Of a DNA stretch of 64,000 nt, positions 21,210 to 31,793 are shown piece by piece (within the stretch, counting starts at the first letter, position 1; every line of letters starts with the position of its first letter). The DNA comes from Thalassia testudinum (taxonomy: Eukaryota; Streptophyta; Magnoliopsida; Alismatales; Hydrocharitaceae). The position numbers were made by a program, and so were the translations under genes. Location: NCBI GenBank assembly GCA_037157565.1, contig JAZHRO010000003.1, positions 38,515,001 to 38,579,000 on the forward strand, written 5' to 3'. The notes beneath the pieces were generated by a model. The model worked only from the letters and a program-made list of their open reading frames with translations, was not told the DNA's origin and did no database searches.

Positions 21210-22817
21210 ATGTTTGGGAGGAGGTCACAAAACCCTGAATTGCTTGTATTGACTGATAAATCTAGAAAAAGAGCCGAATCATCCTCCTCCTCCACAAACA
21301 TGGCACACACCCCCGCCTCACCACTTCGTCACAATTTCAATTCTTTCAACACCAGGCTTATCCCGAGAAACCCTGCAAGACCTTCCTTATCGAGTGTCGC
21401 GCCAAGTGACTCGGTAAGTCATGTGGAACTGGCTTCTGTGAGCCAGTATTTCAACACGGAGGACCAAGCCTCCGTGTACTCGGACACATATGCGGACACG
21501 TCTTCTGGCATAGAAGATGCCTACACCCTGGGGAATAACCCATTTTCTGCCACGTATAACCCAGGGTGGCACAATCATCCCAATTTTGCATGGTCCAACA
21601 ACCCGCAGCGTCGAAACCCCGCTGGTGGACCAATGCGAGCGTCTGCACCCGTCATCCCAAGGGCCCAGTCTAATCCTATGGCAACTCTGCCATCAGGCCC
21701 TTGTGTACAGAAAACCAAACACGCATCAAAACCTCTTGATAAATTGATGCGAATGATGACGGAAATGTCAAAACGCCATAAAGAAAACATGACCTCTCTT
21801 CAGCATTTGGCGCAGCAGAATGCTGAGATCAGTCAACTAAGCATGGTGACTCGATCTCAGGGCACTTTTCCCGCCCAACCTGTTCCAAACCAGCAAAACT
21901 TTGTACCCTGTGGTCCGCAACCACAGGTACAACCTTCTCAGGAACAGGTTCATCAAATTCTGCAAGCTCCGAGTATTCCTTCGGGATTTCAGGTTAATCC
22001 CGCTGCAGCACCGCACTCTTATGATGATAGTGATCACATCAAGGATGACACGTCTGACGAGGACGTGACTGTCAGTATGTGTATCGAACTAATTGGAGCC
22101 GATTCAGACTGCTGCAAATTACCTGACGACTGCCTGACCAACACAAACTGTGACGTTCCCCAATCCCTCCCTATTCCTGTACCTTCTCCTGACCAGACTT
22201 CTGACGAGGTTTTCTCCGCTTCCCATACCTCGTGGTCTGAGTCATTGCCGGGCTGCTCACCGCCGGTCCACACTATGGAAGACCGGATTGCCCTTTCTTT
22301 CCCGCTAAATCAGGCGGATTTGCAAATCCACACTGGGACCTTGAGCCCACATCTTACTCACCGGGGCTATTCCCTTTTGGATCCATCTATCCAAAAATCC
22401 CCCCTTCTTGGCCAATCTAAGGGCCAACTTCCTCGTCCTGATCTGTTTTCTGATCCGCCTGGGACACTCTCATCCCAGAAAACGCCAAATCTCTCACCAT
22501 CCACCATTACTTTTCACGCCTCTATCGTGATTACTTCGCTTTTCTCTTCACCACCCACCATCCACCCACCCTTCCACCCTGATTTATACCCTGAACCTCA
22601 GCTCCTGTTACCCGATCTGTCGTCCGTTCTCTGCCTTTCCCTGCATGCATATGAGGACATAGCATTGTTTGGCATGGGGGGGTGGATAGGCATCCATAGG
22701 ATCCGGGTATTTTATGGTATCAGACAATTACCACCTATTTATAAACATGCAAGAAAAAGAAAAAAAAAGAAAAAAAAAAATATATATATATATATATTAG
22801 TAATAAATGGTGTTTAG
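21210..22817 (+). CDS. TE-C 535-codon ORF: gag remnants fused in frame, no gag core or pol
   Basis: The start ATG at 21210 is the gag start of TE-A and TE-F (MFGRRSQNPEL is shared). Residues 1-31 match the gag N-terminus. The ORF then jumps to the gag C-terminal linker (AHTP.SPLRHN..., TYNPGW.NHPNF, QQNAEISQL), then, from about residue 273, to the acidic post-protease spacer (DDTSDEDV, QTSDEVFSASH), and from about residue 430 into the former 3' non-coding region. Three deletions relative to TE-F removed the gag core (~0.95 kb), the end of gag plus protease (~0.9 kb) and RT to integrase (~3 kb), and none closed the frame. The first junction lies at a shared ATGGC. The C-terminus is lysine-rich from an A tract. 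It has no enzyme motif. Whether it is translated or useful is unknown; the youngest-element context makes expression possible. Confidence 0.7.
   Translation: MFGRRSQNPELLVLTDKSRKRAESSSSSTNMAHTPASPLRHNFNSFNTRLIPRNPARPSLSSVAPSDSVSHVELASVSQYFNTEDQASVYSDTYADTSSGIEDAYTLGNNPFSATYNPGWHNHPNFAWSNNPQRRNPAGGPMRASAPVIPRAQSNPMATLPSGPCVQKTKHASKPLDKLMRMMTEMSKRHKENMTSLQHLAQQNAEISQLSMVTRSQGTFPAQPVPNQQNFVPCGPQPQVQPSQEQVHQILQAPSIPSGFQVNPAAAPHSYDDSDHIKDDTSDEDVTVSMCIELIGADSDCCKLPDDCLTNTNCDVPQSLPIPVPSPDQTSDEVFSASHTSWSESLPGCSPPVHTMEDRIALSFPLNQADLQIHTGTLSPHLTHRGYSLLDPSIQKSPLLGQSKGQLPRPDLFSDPPGTLSSQKTPNLSPSTITFHASIVITSLFSSPPTIHPPFHPDLYPEPQLLLPDLSSVLCLSLHAYEDIALFGMGGWIGIHRIRVFYGIRQLPPIYKHARKRKKKKKKNIYIYILVINGV
22650..22689 (+). 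promoter_or_regulatory. Upstream purine-tract motif (TE-C copy)
   Basis: ATGAGGACATAGC then GGCATGGGGGGGTGGATAGG, the same two-part motif as in the other elements. Because of the third deletion it now lies inside the ORF. Confidence 0.6.
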
Positions 22818-23290
22818 TAATGATCTAAAAGCTGAAAAAAAAAAATAATACAATAAGTGTTTATGGATATTCAACCTCTGTTTTGAAGAATTTCCAGGCC
22901 ACAGAAGCTTGATTCGCTCAGGCTCGGCTTAATTCACTTAAAGCATTGACGAAATAGATCAAAATCTCTCCTAACTAAGAACGTTTCTTGTACCTGAGAC
23001 ACCAGTACAGGATTCGTTGGTTTGCTTTTTCTTGAGAGCTTAAGTAAACTTGGTTCACACTACACATATCAGGAAAGAACAAGTGAACATAAGATCCAAC
23101 CCTAGTGTTCATTAGGGAAGGTGGAGTCCTTACCTGTACGCGCAGGTAGACTTTTTATCCCAGGCTTTAGTCTTGTGTTTAGGAGCGACTCTTTCCACCA
23201 AAAAGAAACTCTCCCACCAAAAAAAAAAAAAAAAAAAAAAAGAGTCTGCTCTGTCAAAATGTGTTGTAAGAGATATACTGACAGGTGTTT

Positions 23291-23325
<35 letters not shown>

Positions 23326-23828
23326 TGTTGCAAAATAGTCGGTATATCTCATAAATGTCTGTATACTTTGTTTTTCGGTGAGCCACAAAAAAAAAAAAAA
23401 AAAATTATCAGAAAATGGGAGTTGAGTTTTCATTAATCATCTTAAGGGTCAATCCGAAAACACGAGCTGAAATTGGGACCAACCTGTACTTAAAAATTCG
23501 TGAAACCCTGGGAGTGAGTCTTAAGGTTCATCTGGTCAGTCTTGATCCTTCACTATGCACAAACCATAGCCTCTTGAGCTCTCGAGTATGGCAAAACCTC
23601 CTGGGTCCTGGAAATCGTACTTAAGGTTTAAATACCAAGAGTCCTGGTTAGTTGAGAGATAATCTTTGTCATGTAAGACTTAAAGTACTGGTAATCTTCT
23701 CTACAATTGGTTCTCACAATATCCGATAATAAACACACCGATATCATCTCAGAAGAAAATCGACAGCTTAAGATTATTTCTAAATACTATTTTGCTAGGG
23801 ACTAGCAAAATATAGGCATGGGGGTATA
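22818..23828 (+). other. TE-C 3' non-coding region with expanded A tracts
   Basis: Collinear with 45960-46978 (TE-A) and 62830-63835 (TE-F). Three A runs are much longer than in the relatives: 23 A at 23219-23241, 32 A at 23292-23323 and 18 A at 23387-23404. Ends in the purine tract. Short lysine-rich frames here are artefacts of the A runs. Confidence 0.75.
23794..23828 (+). promoter_or_regulatory. TE-C polypurine tract with inverted repeat
   Basis: GCTAG-GGA-CTAGC (23794-23806), a 5-bp inverted repeat, then AAAATATA and GGCATGGGGGTATA, abutting the LTR at 23829. Confidence 0.82.
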
Positions 23829-25141
23829 TGTTTGCACCTCAAAACACGCCTATAAGAACGCCTTCTTATGCTATTTTCTAGCATTAACTATGTATATTAT
23901 AATCCTGTAGTTGCATTTGTAAAAACGCTTGCATGCATGCATTTAATTAAGAGGAGAAGAGAATGGAATAAATGGCTTGCATTTTTACATTTTTCTTCAA
24001 GTGTCTCTTTGCAAAAAATCCCCTCTCCATATTTTATTTTCATCTTTCTTTCTTCTTCCCACGGCTTTTCTCTTCTTCCCGCGGCTGCGTCCTTCCCGCG
24101 GCTGCACTCTTCCCGCAGCTGCATGCAGCAGCCACGCAGCACCTCTTCCCGTCACGTCTCCCTGCCAACGCCGCTCCCTACAACTGCAACTAGCACGCCC
24201 TCTCCCTGCTGCAGCCAACACGCCCCTCTCCCCTCCTCTATAAGTAGCTGCAGCTTCATCCTCGCGACGCAGCGGTTGCAGCTACTGAAAAAAACCCGCA
24301 GCCACCTTCCTCGCCCGTTCTCCCCTCCCATACGCCGGCCCTCCGTCGAGGAGGCACCCGACGAGCAGGAGAACCCACTATGGTGCTCACCACCACAGTG
24401 GGAACACCACCGCCCAGCTTTTCAACGAGCCGGTGGGCGTGGTGTTTTCTTTTCTCTTCGTTTTCATCTCCACGCCATTGCTGCCGCTTCAAGCTCCGAA
24501 GCTTGAAGCAGCAGCAGCAGCAGCTAAACCGCAGCGACAGCAGCAGCAGCAGCACCCCCCGCCTCCTCCGCGACCTTCCCCGCAGGCGCGCAACCCTCCG
24601 CGCGCGTCTGCAGGCCCGTTCTCCGCCTCCATCTCCGTTCTGTCCGCCTCGCAGTTGCACCCGTAGCCCGCCGCTGCGCGCACTGCAGCGGCCGGCTACG
24701 GCCTCGCGCCGACCCCCGCGAACCTCTGCAACCCTCCGCGACCGACTATAGACTCCCCGCCGCCCTCTCCGAGCACGCCATCGCCTGCTCTCCGTCCTCG
24801 CACCCGGTCTGCAGGAGACATCTCACGTCCACTGCACGAAGGCGCGGTGCACCGCGACGATCAGACGTCCGCCTCCGGCAGACGTCTTAACTCGCGCGTC
24901 CGCGATCACTCCTTCGCCCGCTCTCTCTCTCCGCCGATCTCTCCCGCCCGCTCTTTCTCTCTCTGGCGCTCTCTCTCTCTCCGCGATCTCTCCCGCCCGC
25001 TCCCTCTGTCTCCCGCTTTTTCTCTCTTCGCGATCTCTATCTCTCTCTCTCTCTCTCTTTTTTTTTCACTTACAGCAACACACACACACCCATTCACCGA
25101 CACACACACACACACACACTAATAGTAACTTATATACATAC

Positions 25142-25173
<32 letters not shown>

Positions 25174-25256
25174 CTATATATATATACTTATATATACATA
25201 GTATATCTATATAGTTATGTATACATACATATAATATAATATATATATACATATAC

Positions 25257-25294
<38 letters not shown>

Positions 25295-26234
25295 CTCATA
25301 TACATATATATATATATACATATCTATATACTTATACATATACACATATATATATACATATATCTACATACATATATACTTATATACATATATACATAGC
25401 TATATACATATATACATACATATATATATATATATATATACACCTATATATATATATATATATCTATATATATCTATACATATATACTTATACATTTATA
25501 TACATATAGATATATTTACTCATATGCATACATATGTACATATATTTTCACGTTATTTACTATACGCTGTATCATGGGGATATCTGCACCAGTTGCTGAT
25601 ACTCCCTGATACACGCGTACAAAAAAAGCGTGGTCCCATACATCATCCATCCTTCATCCACACTCCACGCGGCACCTAGTCGTGTTGGTTGCGTCTCTCT
25701 AGACGTCGGCTGACTCGACATAGTGCTACACTCCATCGTCACCTCCACCCCCACCCCTTTATATATATACTACATATAAATCTATAGCTACTATATTTAC
25801 TTTCTATCTGTTAGCTTCCTTCTTAGTAAAAAGATAAAAAAAGGTATAAAAGTGAAAAGATAATCTTTGATTTGCAGGTACCCCGTCTTGCAAGTAGCAA
25901 GACGTGTTTTGAAACTCTATTTTGGCTAAAAGCCAAGGACACAATTTTGAGGGTGTGCCTCAAGAACAAGGATTACCAGAAAAAAACCTAAATAAGAAAA
26001 ATACCAAAAACAGAATAAACAAACGGAAGAGACGCGTTTTAAGGAAAATGTAGAAACTCGACTTGAACCCCACTTCCCTGAGTTCGACCCTGGGCCTAAA
26101 AGTGACAAGATAAAATCAATTAGGCCAGGTTAAAAATTTTGTAAAGAGATGGTTAGGTCTGAATTAGGTTAACCACTATACATATTTCAACGATAAAAAC
26201 ATCATATTAACAACCTATCCAGGCTGACCCATCA
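23829..26234 (+). repeat. TE-C 3' LTR
   Basis: 2406 bp, nearly identical to 17374-19803. TATA box at 24239-24244. The first hairpin (24374-24385 / 24391-24402) has one mismatch here because of a G to A change. The hairpin after the microsatellite is at 25569-25612. Confidence 0.9.
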
Positions 26235-27251
26235 ACTACCCATAAGGTTCTTCAGTCTAGTTTTTGGTGGCCCACATTATTCCGAGATGCACATACGTAT
26301 GTGGGCGCATGTCTACGTTGCCAGTAGACGGGAACCATTGGAAAAAGGGATGAGATGCCCCAACAACCCATCCTCCCTGTTGAAATCTTTGATATTTAGG
26401 GCATTGACTTCATGGGTCCCTTTCCTGTGCCCTTCGGATATGAATACATCCTTATGGCTGTTGACTATGTATCAAAATGGATAGAAGTCATACCCACGCG
26501 AACCAATGACAATTCCATGGTCTTGGGCTTTGTTAAGGCTAATATCATTTCTCGGTATGGGTGCCCAAGGACGATCATAAGTGATGGAGGACCTCACTTT
26601 AAGAATATACACTTCACAAGACCACTCCAAAATTCTGGTGTCAACCACACGATAGCCACACCTTATCATTCCCAAATGAGTGGACAAGTTGAAGTGTCCA
26701 ATAGGGAGATTAAGCGAATTTTAGAAAAAACTGTCAGGCCTAATCGGAAGGATTGGTCAAAAAAACTAAATGATGCTCTTTGGGCCTACAGAACTGCATA
26801 TAAGACTCCCTTGGGCATGTCTCCTTTCCATCTTGTCTACGGAAAAGCATGCCACCTTCCCGTTGAAATCCAACATAAAGCTTATTGGGCTATTAAAAAT
26901 GTTAACTTGAATTTGGATAAAGCGGGAAAAGCACGTATGTTAGAATTAAGTTTTCTTGAGGAACTTCGTAATGAAGCTTATGAAACTTCTCAAACTTACA
27001 AGCAACGTACAAAAGTCTTCCATGACAAGCGCATCATTGGAGAGACTTTTGAGCCCAACCAGTGGGTCTGGCTTTTCAATTCTAGACTTAAATTATTTCC
27101 TGGAAAGCTCAAGTCCAACTGGGATGGGCCATACGTTGCTATCAATACTTTCCCCCATGGAGCTATAGAGATTAGGAACCCAATTTCAGGTGCGAGCTTT
27201 AAAGTAATTGTCCAGCGACTTAAACCATATATTACTCTTTCAGATGGCTAG
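26235..27251 (+). pseudogene. pol: TE-B integrase, remainder
   Basis: Integrase inserts the DNA copy into the genome. This piece resumes the HHCC domain (FWWP, then GACLRCQ with both cysteines), then a few in-frame stops, and is open from 26412 to 27251. The catalytic core shows D in GIDFMGPF (26406-26408), D in ISDGGPHF (26583-26585) and E in GQVEVSNREIK (26691-26693), a D,D(35)E triad with the usual spacing. A C-terminal domain follows with NWDGPYVAI, the GPY motif of Ty3/gypsy integrases, and the stop is at 27249-27251. No chromodomain is visible. Loss of function comes from the TE-C insertion and upstream stops, not from the catalytic residues. Confidence 0.88.
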
Positions 27252-28854
27252 GTTTTCGATGCACTTCAGCTTGAGGAGCCTTAGCTCCTCCCACTCTCCT
27301 TCTCAGGTGATATTCTTCTATGTCTGTATTTCTCCAATGAGGACATTGTTAGTCTTAGACATGGGGGGTATAACCTAAGAATGTTTATATCATTTATAAA
27401 TATTTGCATACATATTTATATATATATACAACAAAAAAAAAAAATAATAATTCCTCTTTTCTTGAGCTGATTGGGTTAGACCTAGCAAAATACCTTTGTC
27501 ATTGGAGGTTTTTCTTCCAAAATTATTTCTTATGTTTAGAATCTAGTACATTTATTTCACATGCACATAGATGAGGTAATGGATCCTTGAGGAAAACCAA
27601 TGAGCATTTGTAAGTCTACTGAACCCTTGGACAGTTCATAGGGAGACAGGCATACTATCTTCTAATAGATCCACCTCATATTTGTGAGAAGAAGGTAGAG
27701 AGATTACTGGTGAGCTAAGTCTAGTGCAAGGACTCTTAAGTTTTGGATAATTAGATGATGATACTTCAGTGTTAGGCATAGTTTTTACTCTCTGTTCCTG
27801 TGTGTGTACTTTGTGTGAATTCCTAAGAGTCACCAAACAAGGTAGATACACAGAGATGAGTCTTAATAAAGATATGACTATGGTGGATTGTTACGACCGT
27901 CCTTCATAGAGTCCTCGGCTGAAGGAGGGTAATAGTGTCAATGCTCAGAAATATGCCTGTCCTATCCATTCTTTCCTAACGCCGAGAATAGGCACTTCCA
28001 CCAAATAAGCCACACAATATCCTCTTGGCCATCATCATCCCGAATAATGCCTCATAAAGAAAAGTCTGTCGTATTATGTTGATTTATATTATAAAAAAAA
28101 GAAGAGAGAAAAAAAAAGAAAAAAAGAACAAAAAGAAGAAATAGAAAAGAAGAAATAGTTATATTACAAAAAAAAAAAGAGAAAGAGAGTCCAAGTTTAT
28201 GACGTAACACTATTTCCGAGGCAACAAAACACCTATCGCACTCCACCAAATATGACCCATACCTACCTTCTAGTATTTTTGATCGCCTGAATACTGGTTG
28301 AGGACTCTAACTTAGTTGTAGAGTATTAGGACTTTTAATTGAAGTGTGGATGCCATGTGAGGCCACCAAATAGTGAGTACAATTTCTAAATCTAGCGAGA
28401 TTTGTGATCTTAGAAAGAAAGAAAAGAGGGAGTACCCAGGAACATCAAGAGAGCACAGTTGTATAGCCTCGCTCAGAGTTGACTTGTTTAATAATCTAGA
28501 GATCTAGAGTTTACAGTTCTAGACATAGGTAGCACCAGATGAGTGTGTGCCACCAAATACAAATCCATGCAACTCGATATCTCCTACCTAAGCCAAACGA
28601 CAGGGTCAAATTATAGATTATCCTTTGCTTTATCCCTGAGGGAAGTAGTTCCTATCCCGACAACAATATTTACCAGGGTGAAGTACGAACTTCCAATACG
28701 AATTGGCTTTTTCACTTGGCTCTGTTACTTAGGCTATCAGCATTTCACATTTGTCTGGATTTCTAAAGTTTTCAAGAAAAGAAGAAATCTTCTGATTACT
28801 TCTATTATTTTTCATTTTTGCTAGGGACCAGCAAATCTTAGGCATGGGGGTATT
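27252..28854 (+). other. TE-B 3' non-coding region and polypurine tract
   Basis: No credible ORF and no envelope-like reading frame. It holds the upstream purine motif at 27335-27372 (AATGAGGACATTG, then ACATGGGGGGTATAAC), an A/G-rich stretch at about 28092-28190 and the terminal module at 28820-28854 (GCTAGGGACCAGC, then GGCATGGGGGTATT). Confidence 0.7.
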
Positions 28855-30720
28855 TGATGAGTCCATTTTAATGGACTAATATTACGCCTAAGTAACTTCA
28901 ATCGTACTGTTCAGGTGTGTTAGTTACTGCAATTAAGTTGTAGAATATTTGTATGCATCATGATTTAAGTTTATAACATTCTATAACTTAATATGTAATG
29001 ATTTTGTTGTTTTTATGTGCATGAATTATATTTAGAAAGAGCAAGGGTTGGGGAGTAAATTTCCCCAACAACCGGTGGCATCTTTTCCCTGCTCTCCGGC
29101 CAGCCGCAACTCCTCCCAACATTTATCCGATCTCCCGCCGCCTTCCCTCAACAAACAAGGCCAAAAATAGCTAAGGGATTTGAAAATCCCTTAACTCACG
29201 CACGCGCAAAGGAGAGGAGTTAAAAATAAGAGGCGGAGAAAGGAGAAAAAAGATCATCCAGAGAGAGAGGGAACAACTCCAGCGTGCACTGTGGACCAAG
29301 ATCCCCTTCAACATTGCAGGCGCTCACGCCACCAAGCCTACCCCTGCAGGCACCGCACCTTCATCACCACTGCATGCTTGTAGCCGCGCCCTAGCAAGCC
29401 TCCCCAAAGCCTGCACCGCAACCACGCACCTCAGCCTTCACCGCCTTCAGGCGCACCACCAGGCACCCATCTCCAGCACCAAGCACACCACAACCCTCCT
29501 CCTGCAGATGCAAACACCGCTCGCACCCTCACCTCTCCCTGTTCTAGCCCTCCTGCAGGCACTAGCACTGCACACACCACAATGCCCCCTGCAAGCACCG
29601 CCCTTGCTCCTCAGCGCCCGCAGACGCTGCTCCTCAACGCGTGCCTATAGCTGTGCCCTAGCGCCCGCTACTGCAGGTGCACACTTTGCCACAGCGTTTC
29701 CAGCCAACGTGGCCACCCCATCTCGCCCGCACGCCCGCAGGCGTCCAGCGCTTGTTCCTGCACCACATCGCCCTCCTGCGCCTGCCTTCATGTCCACCCT
29801 CTAGAGCTCTCTATAGAGTGCCTCATCTCCACACGCTCCCTCCTCCAGGCGGCCAGGCGCACCCGCACTCCTGTAGGCGCACCCGCAAACACCCCATTGC
29901 ACCTTCCTTCCAGCAGGGTGCACCCCTCTCCAGCACCAGCACCCTGTGAACTCACCGGCCACCACCATGCCATTGCGGGCGCTTCACAATTGCAGCACCG
30001 CCCGCTGGTGCGCACCATCTGCAGCACGCATCTCTCTCAAGCAGCCCTTCATGGCAACAGTAGCCTCCTCCGGCTGTAGCTTTCCCTCTGCTAGCCGGCC
30101 ACCTCCAGCCATCTCCATCGACGCCGTGGCCTCCATCGAATAGCCCTCATCCTCGCCGACCTCCCTAGCCCGTCCACAGCCCGCTAGAGATTTCTCTCTC
30201 TCGCGAGGAGGAGAGAAAGCAAATTCTCTGTTTCCTCTGATATTAAAATTTACATTCACTGCCATTGCCACCAGAATTTGATTTTTATTTATTATTATAT
30301 TTACTATGGCAAAATTGCACATGCACTCTCATATTTTCTGATAATTGCATGTTATTGATATTCACCTGTTTTAAGATTGATTTTGGGATCAACACATGCA
30401 CCAATTCTCTCTAGTATATGACACGTGAAAATTGCACAAAATGATCAAATATTTATTGATGATTTCAGTGAGGGAAAACTGCACATATGCCCTTATCTTT
30501 TTAGGTTATTGTGAATCTATTTTCCTTCGCATTTTATGTCAGATTTGAATAGGGATTTCGCACTTAACTGAAAGAATATAAAATAATCAAGAGTTTATTG
30601 CATAATTGCCTCCTTGTGGACACGACCCGCTCTTCTGTGAGTGGTTTTTTTTATTTTTTTTATTAGTCGATTTTTCCACCACTTAAATACTGCAACGCAA
30701 AGCGGAAAGTTGATTAGTCA
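28855..30720 (+). repeat. TE-B 3' LTR
   Basis: TGATGAGTCCATTTTAATGG...TGATTAGTCA, 1866 bp, homologous along its length to 10052-11925 with many substitutions, so TE-B is clearly older than TE-C. TAAAC follows at 30721-30725 and then the TE-A leader resumes. Confidence 0.88.
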
Positions 30721-30725
30721 TAAAC

Positions 30726-31793
30726 CAGTTGCAAGGAGGCAAGCAGAGGAAGTCGGAGACGTAGGCAGATCCAAGGTGGGAACGAGAGCGTGAAGTTGCT
30801 GACGCCGCACTGAAGCTTCGCCCACGTTGCTGAAACGGTGAAGTATTCCTTCAGGCAAGATTAAATAGATTGATTGCCATCCCTCCTTGCCTCATTTATC
30901 CATAATTTGGGATAATATTTTTTTTGGTGGGGAGACTTGGAGTTGAATTGATTCCAACCCCACCACGACCTTTCACCTGCTAAAGATTTGATCCTGAATA
31001 TTTCAACCCCAAAATTTTAATTCTCTTTACATTATCTTGTGGTTCAGCCTTGTGTGTGGAACATCATTTTGGTGATTGCGAGCACTTCAATTGAAGTGCT
31101 TTGGCTCCCTTTCACGCTAACCTAAAATTGACTTGTGCATCCACACATAGTAATTTCCACCTAGGGATGCCCATTGCATTTTTAGCATGCATTAACCAAC
31201 TCAGATTGAAGAAGGGTTTGTTGGGCATAGAAGAACTTGTATTTTCTCAAAACCTGGTGATTGGTTGAATTGGTAACTCAGGGAAATCTAAAAATCCATA
31301 CCACTTAAGGCTGACATTCTAAAAAGCATTCACCAACTAAAACTTCAATTCAGGGAGATTTCCCCGTTGCATGCTTGGTTTACACACTTTCTAAAATCAA
31401 CACACTTAGGCATTACTCGTATACAACACCCTTCACATTCCTGAAGCAGTTGATCCTAAGCCTCTAATTAAAACTGGTAGCAACTTGACCCTTATTAATG
31501 ATTGGAGGTCTAACTACCTGCGTGTAGCAGCTACGTGCTGGTGCGGGTTCCCACGTGCTATCGGGTGTCTAAGACTGAGGTAAACGGCCTTTCAATCTGG
31601 CCTGATGGTTCCACGGTGCTCGCATTTGGTTTCGTAGGTTGTGATAGTAGGTAACTTAGATCTTTTGGTCTAAGGACACATTGTAGAGGTTAGAACTTTG
31701 ATTGCCTTGATTTGTCATCAAGTGTACCTTTGCAGCGTCATTTCTCTCATCCCCTTTTCCTTCTTATCTCTCCAATTCTTCCTGCGGTAGTAC
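30726..31793 (+). other. TE-A leader, remainder
   Basis: Starts CAGTTGCAAGGAGGCAAGCAG, which matches the TE-F leader from about 55193, right where TE-A stopped at 10051. It contains the conserved GC-rich block (about 31510-31640). No credible ORF. Confidence 0.75.

Larger units (their letters stand above)
17374..26234 (+). mobile_element. TE-C: non-autonomous LTR element, deleted derivative of the A/F type
   Basis: LTRs at 17374-19803 and 23829-26234 both begin TGTTTGCACCTC and end GACCCATCA. ACTAC flanks the unit at 17369-17373 and 26235-26239. Total length is 8861 bp, internal region only 4025 bp. The leader, ORF start and 3' region match TE-A/F, but the gag core, the protease and all of pol are absent. 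The LTRs are close: I count by eye about 12 substitutions in the first ~1 kb, all transitions, plus an approximately 39-bp length difference near 18430. This makes it one of the youngest insertions here, consistent with its place at the deepest nesting level. Confidence 0.9.
10052..30720 (+). mobile_element. TE-B: Ty3/gypsy gag-pol element inserted in the TE-A leader
   Basis: LTRs at 10052-11925 and 28855-30720 both start TGATGAGT and end near ACTCA/AGTCA. TAAAC flanks the unit at 10047-10051 and 30721-30725. The order is 5' LTR, primer site, gag, protease, RT, RNase H, integrase (interrupted by TE-C), 3' non-coding region, purine tract and 3' LTR. Without TE-C it is about 11.8 kb. Its LTRs and gag are unlike those of TE-A/F, so it is a separate family, though primer site and 3' module are shared. 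Confidence 0.88.

Noticed and set aside
28855..30720. TE-B 3' LTR as a 5' LTR of the gag-pol element that follows it
   Set aside because: The sequence after it (30726) is the TE-A leader, which continues from 10051; TAAAC duplicates on both sides of TE-B settle the matter.
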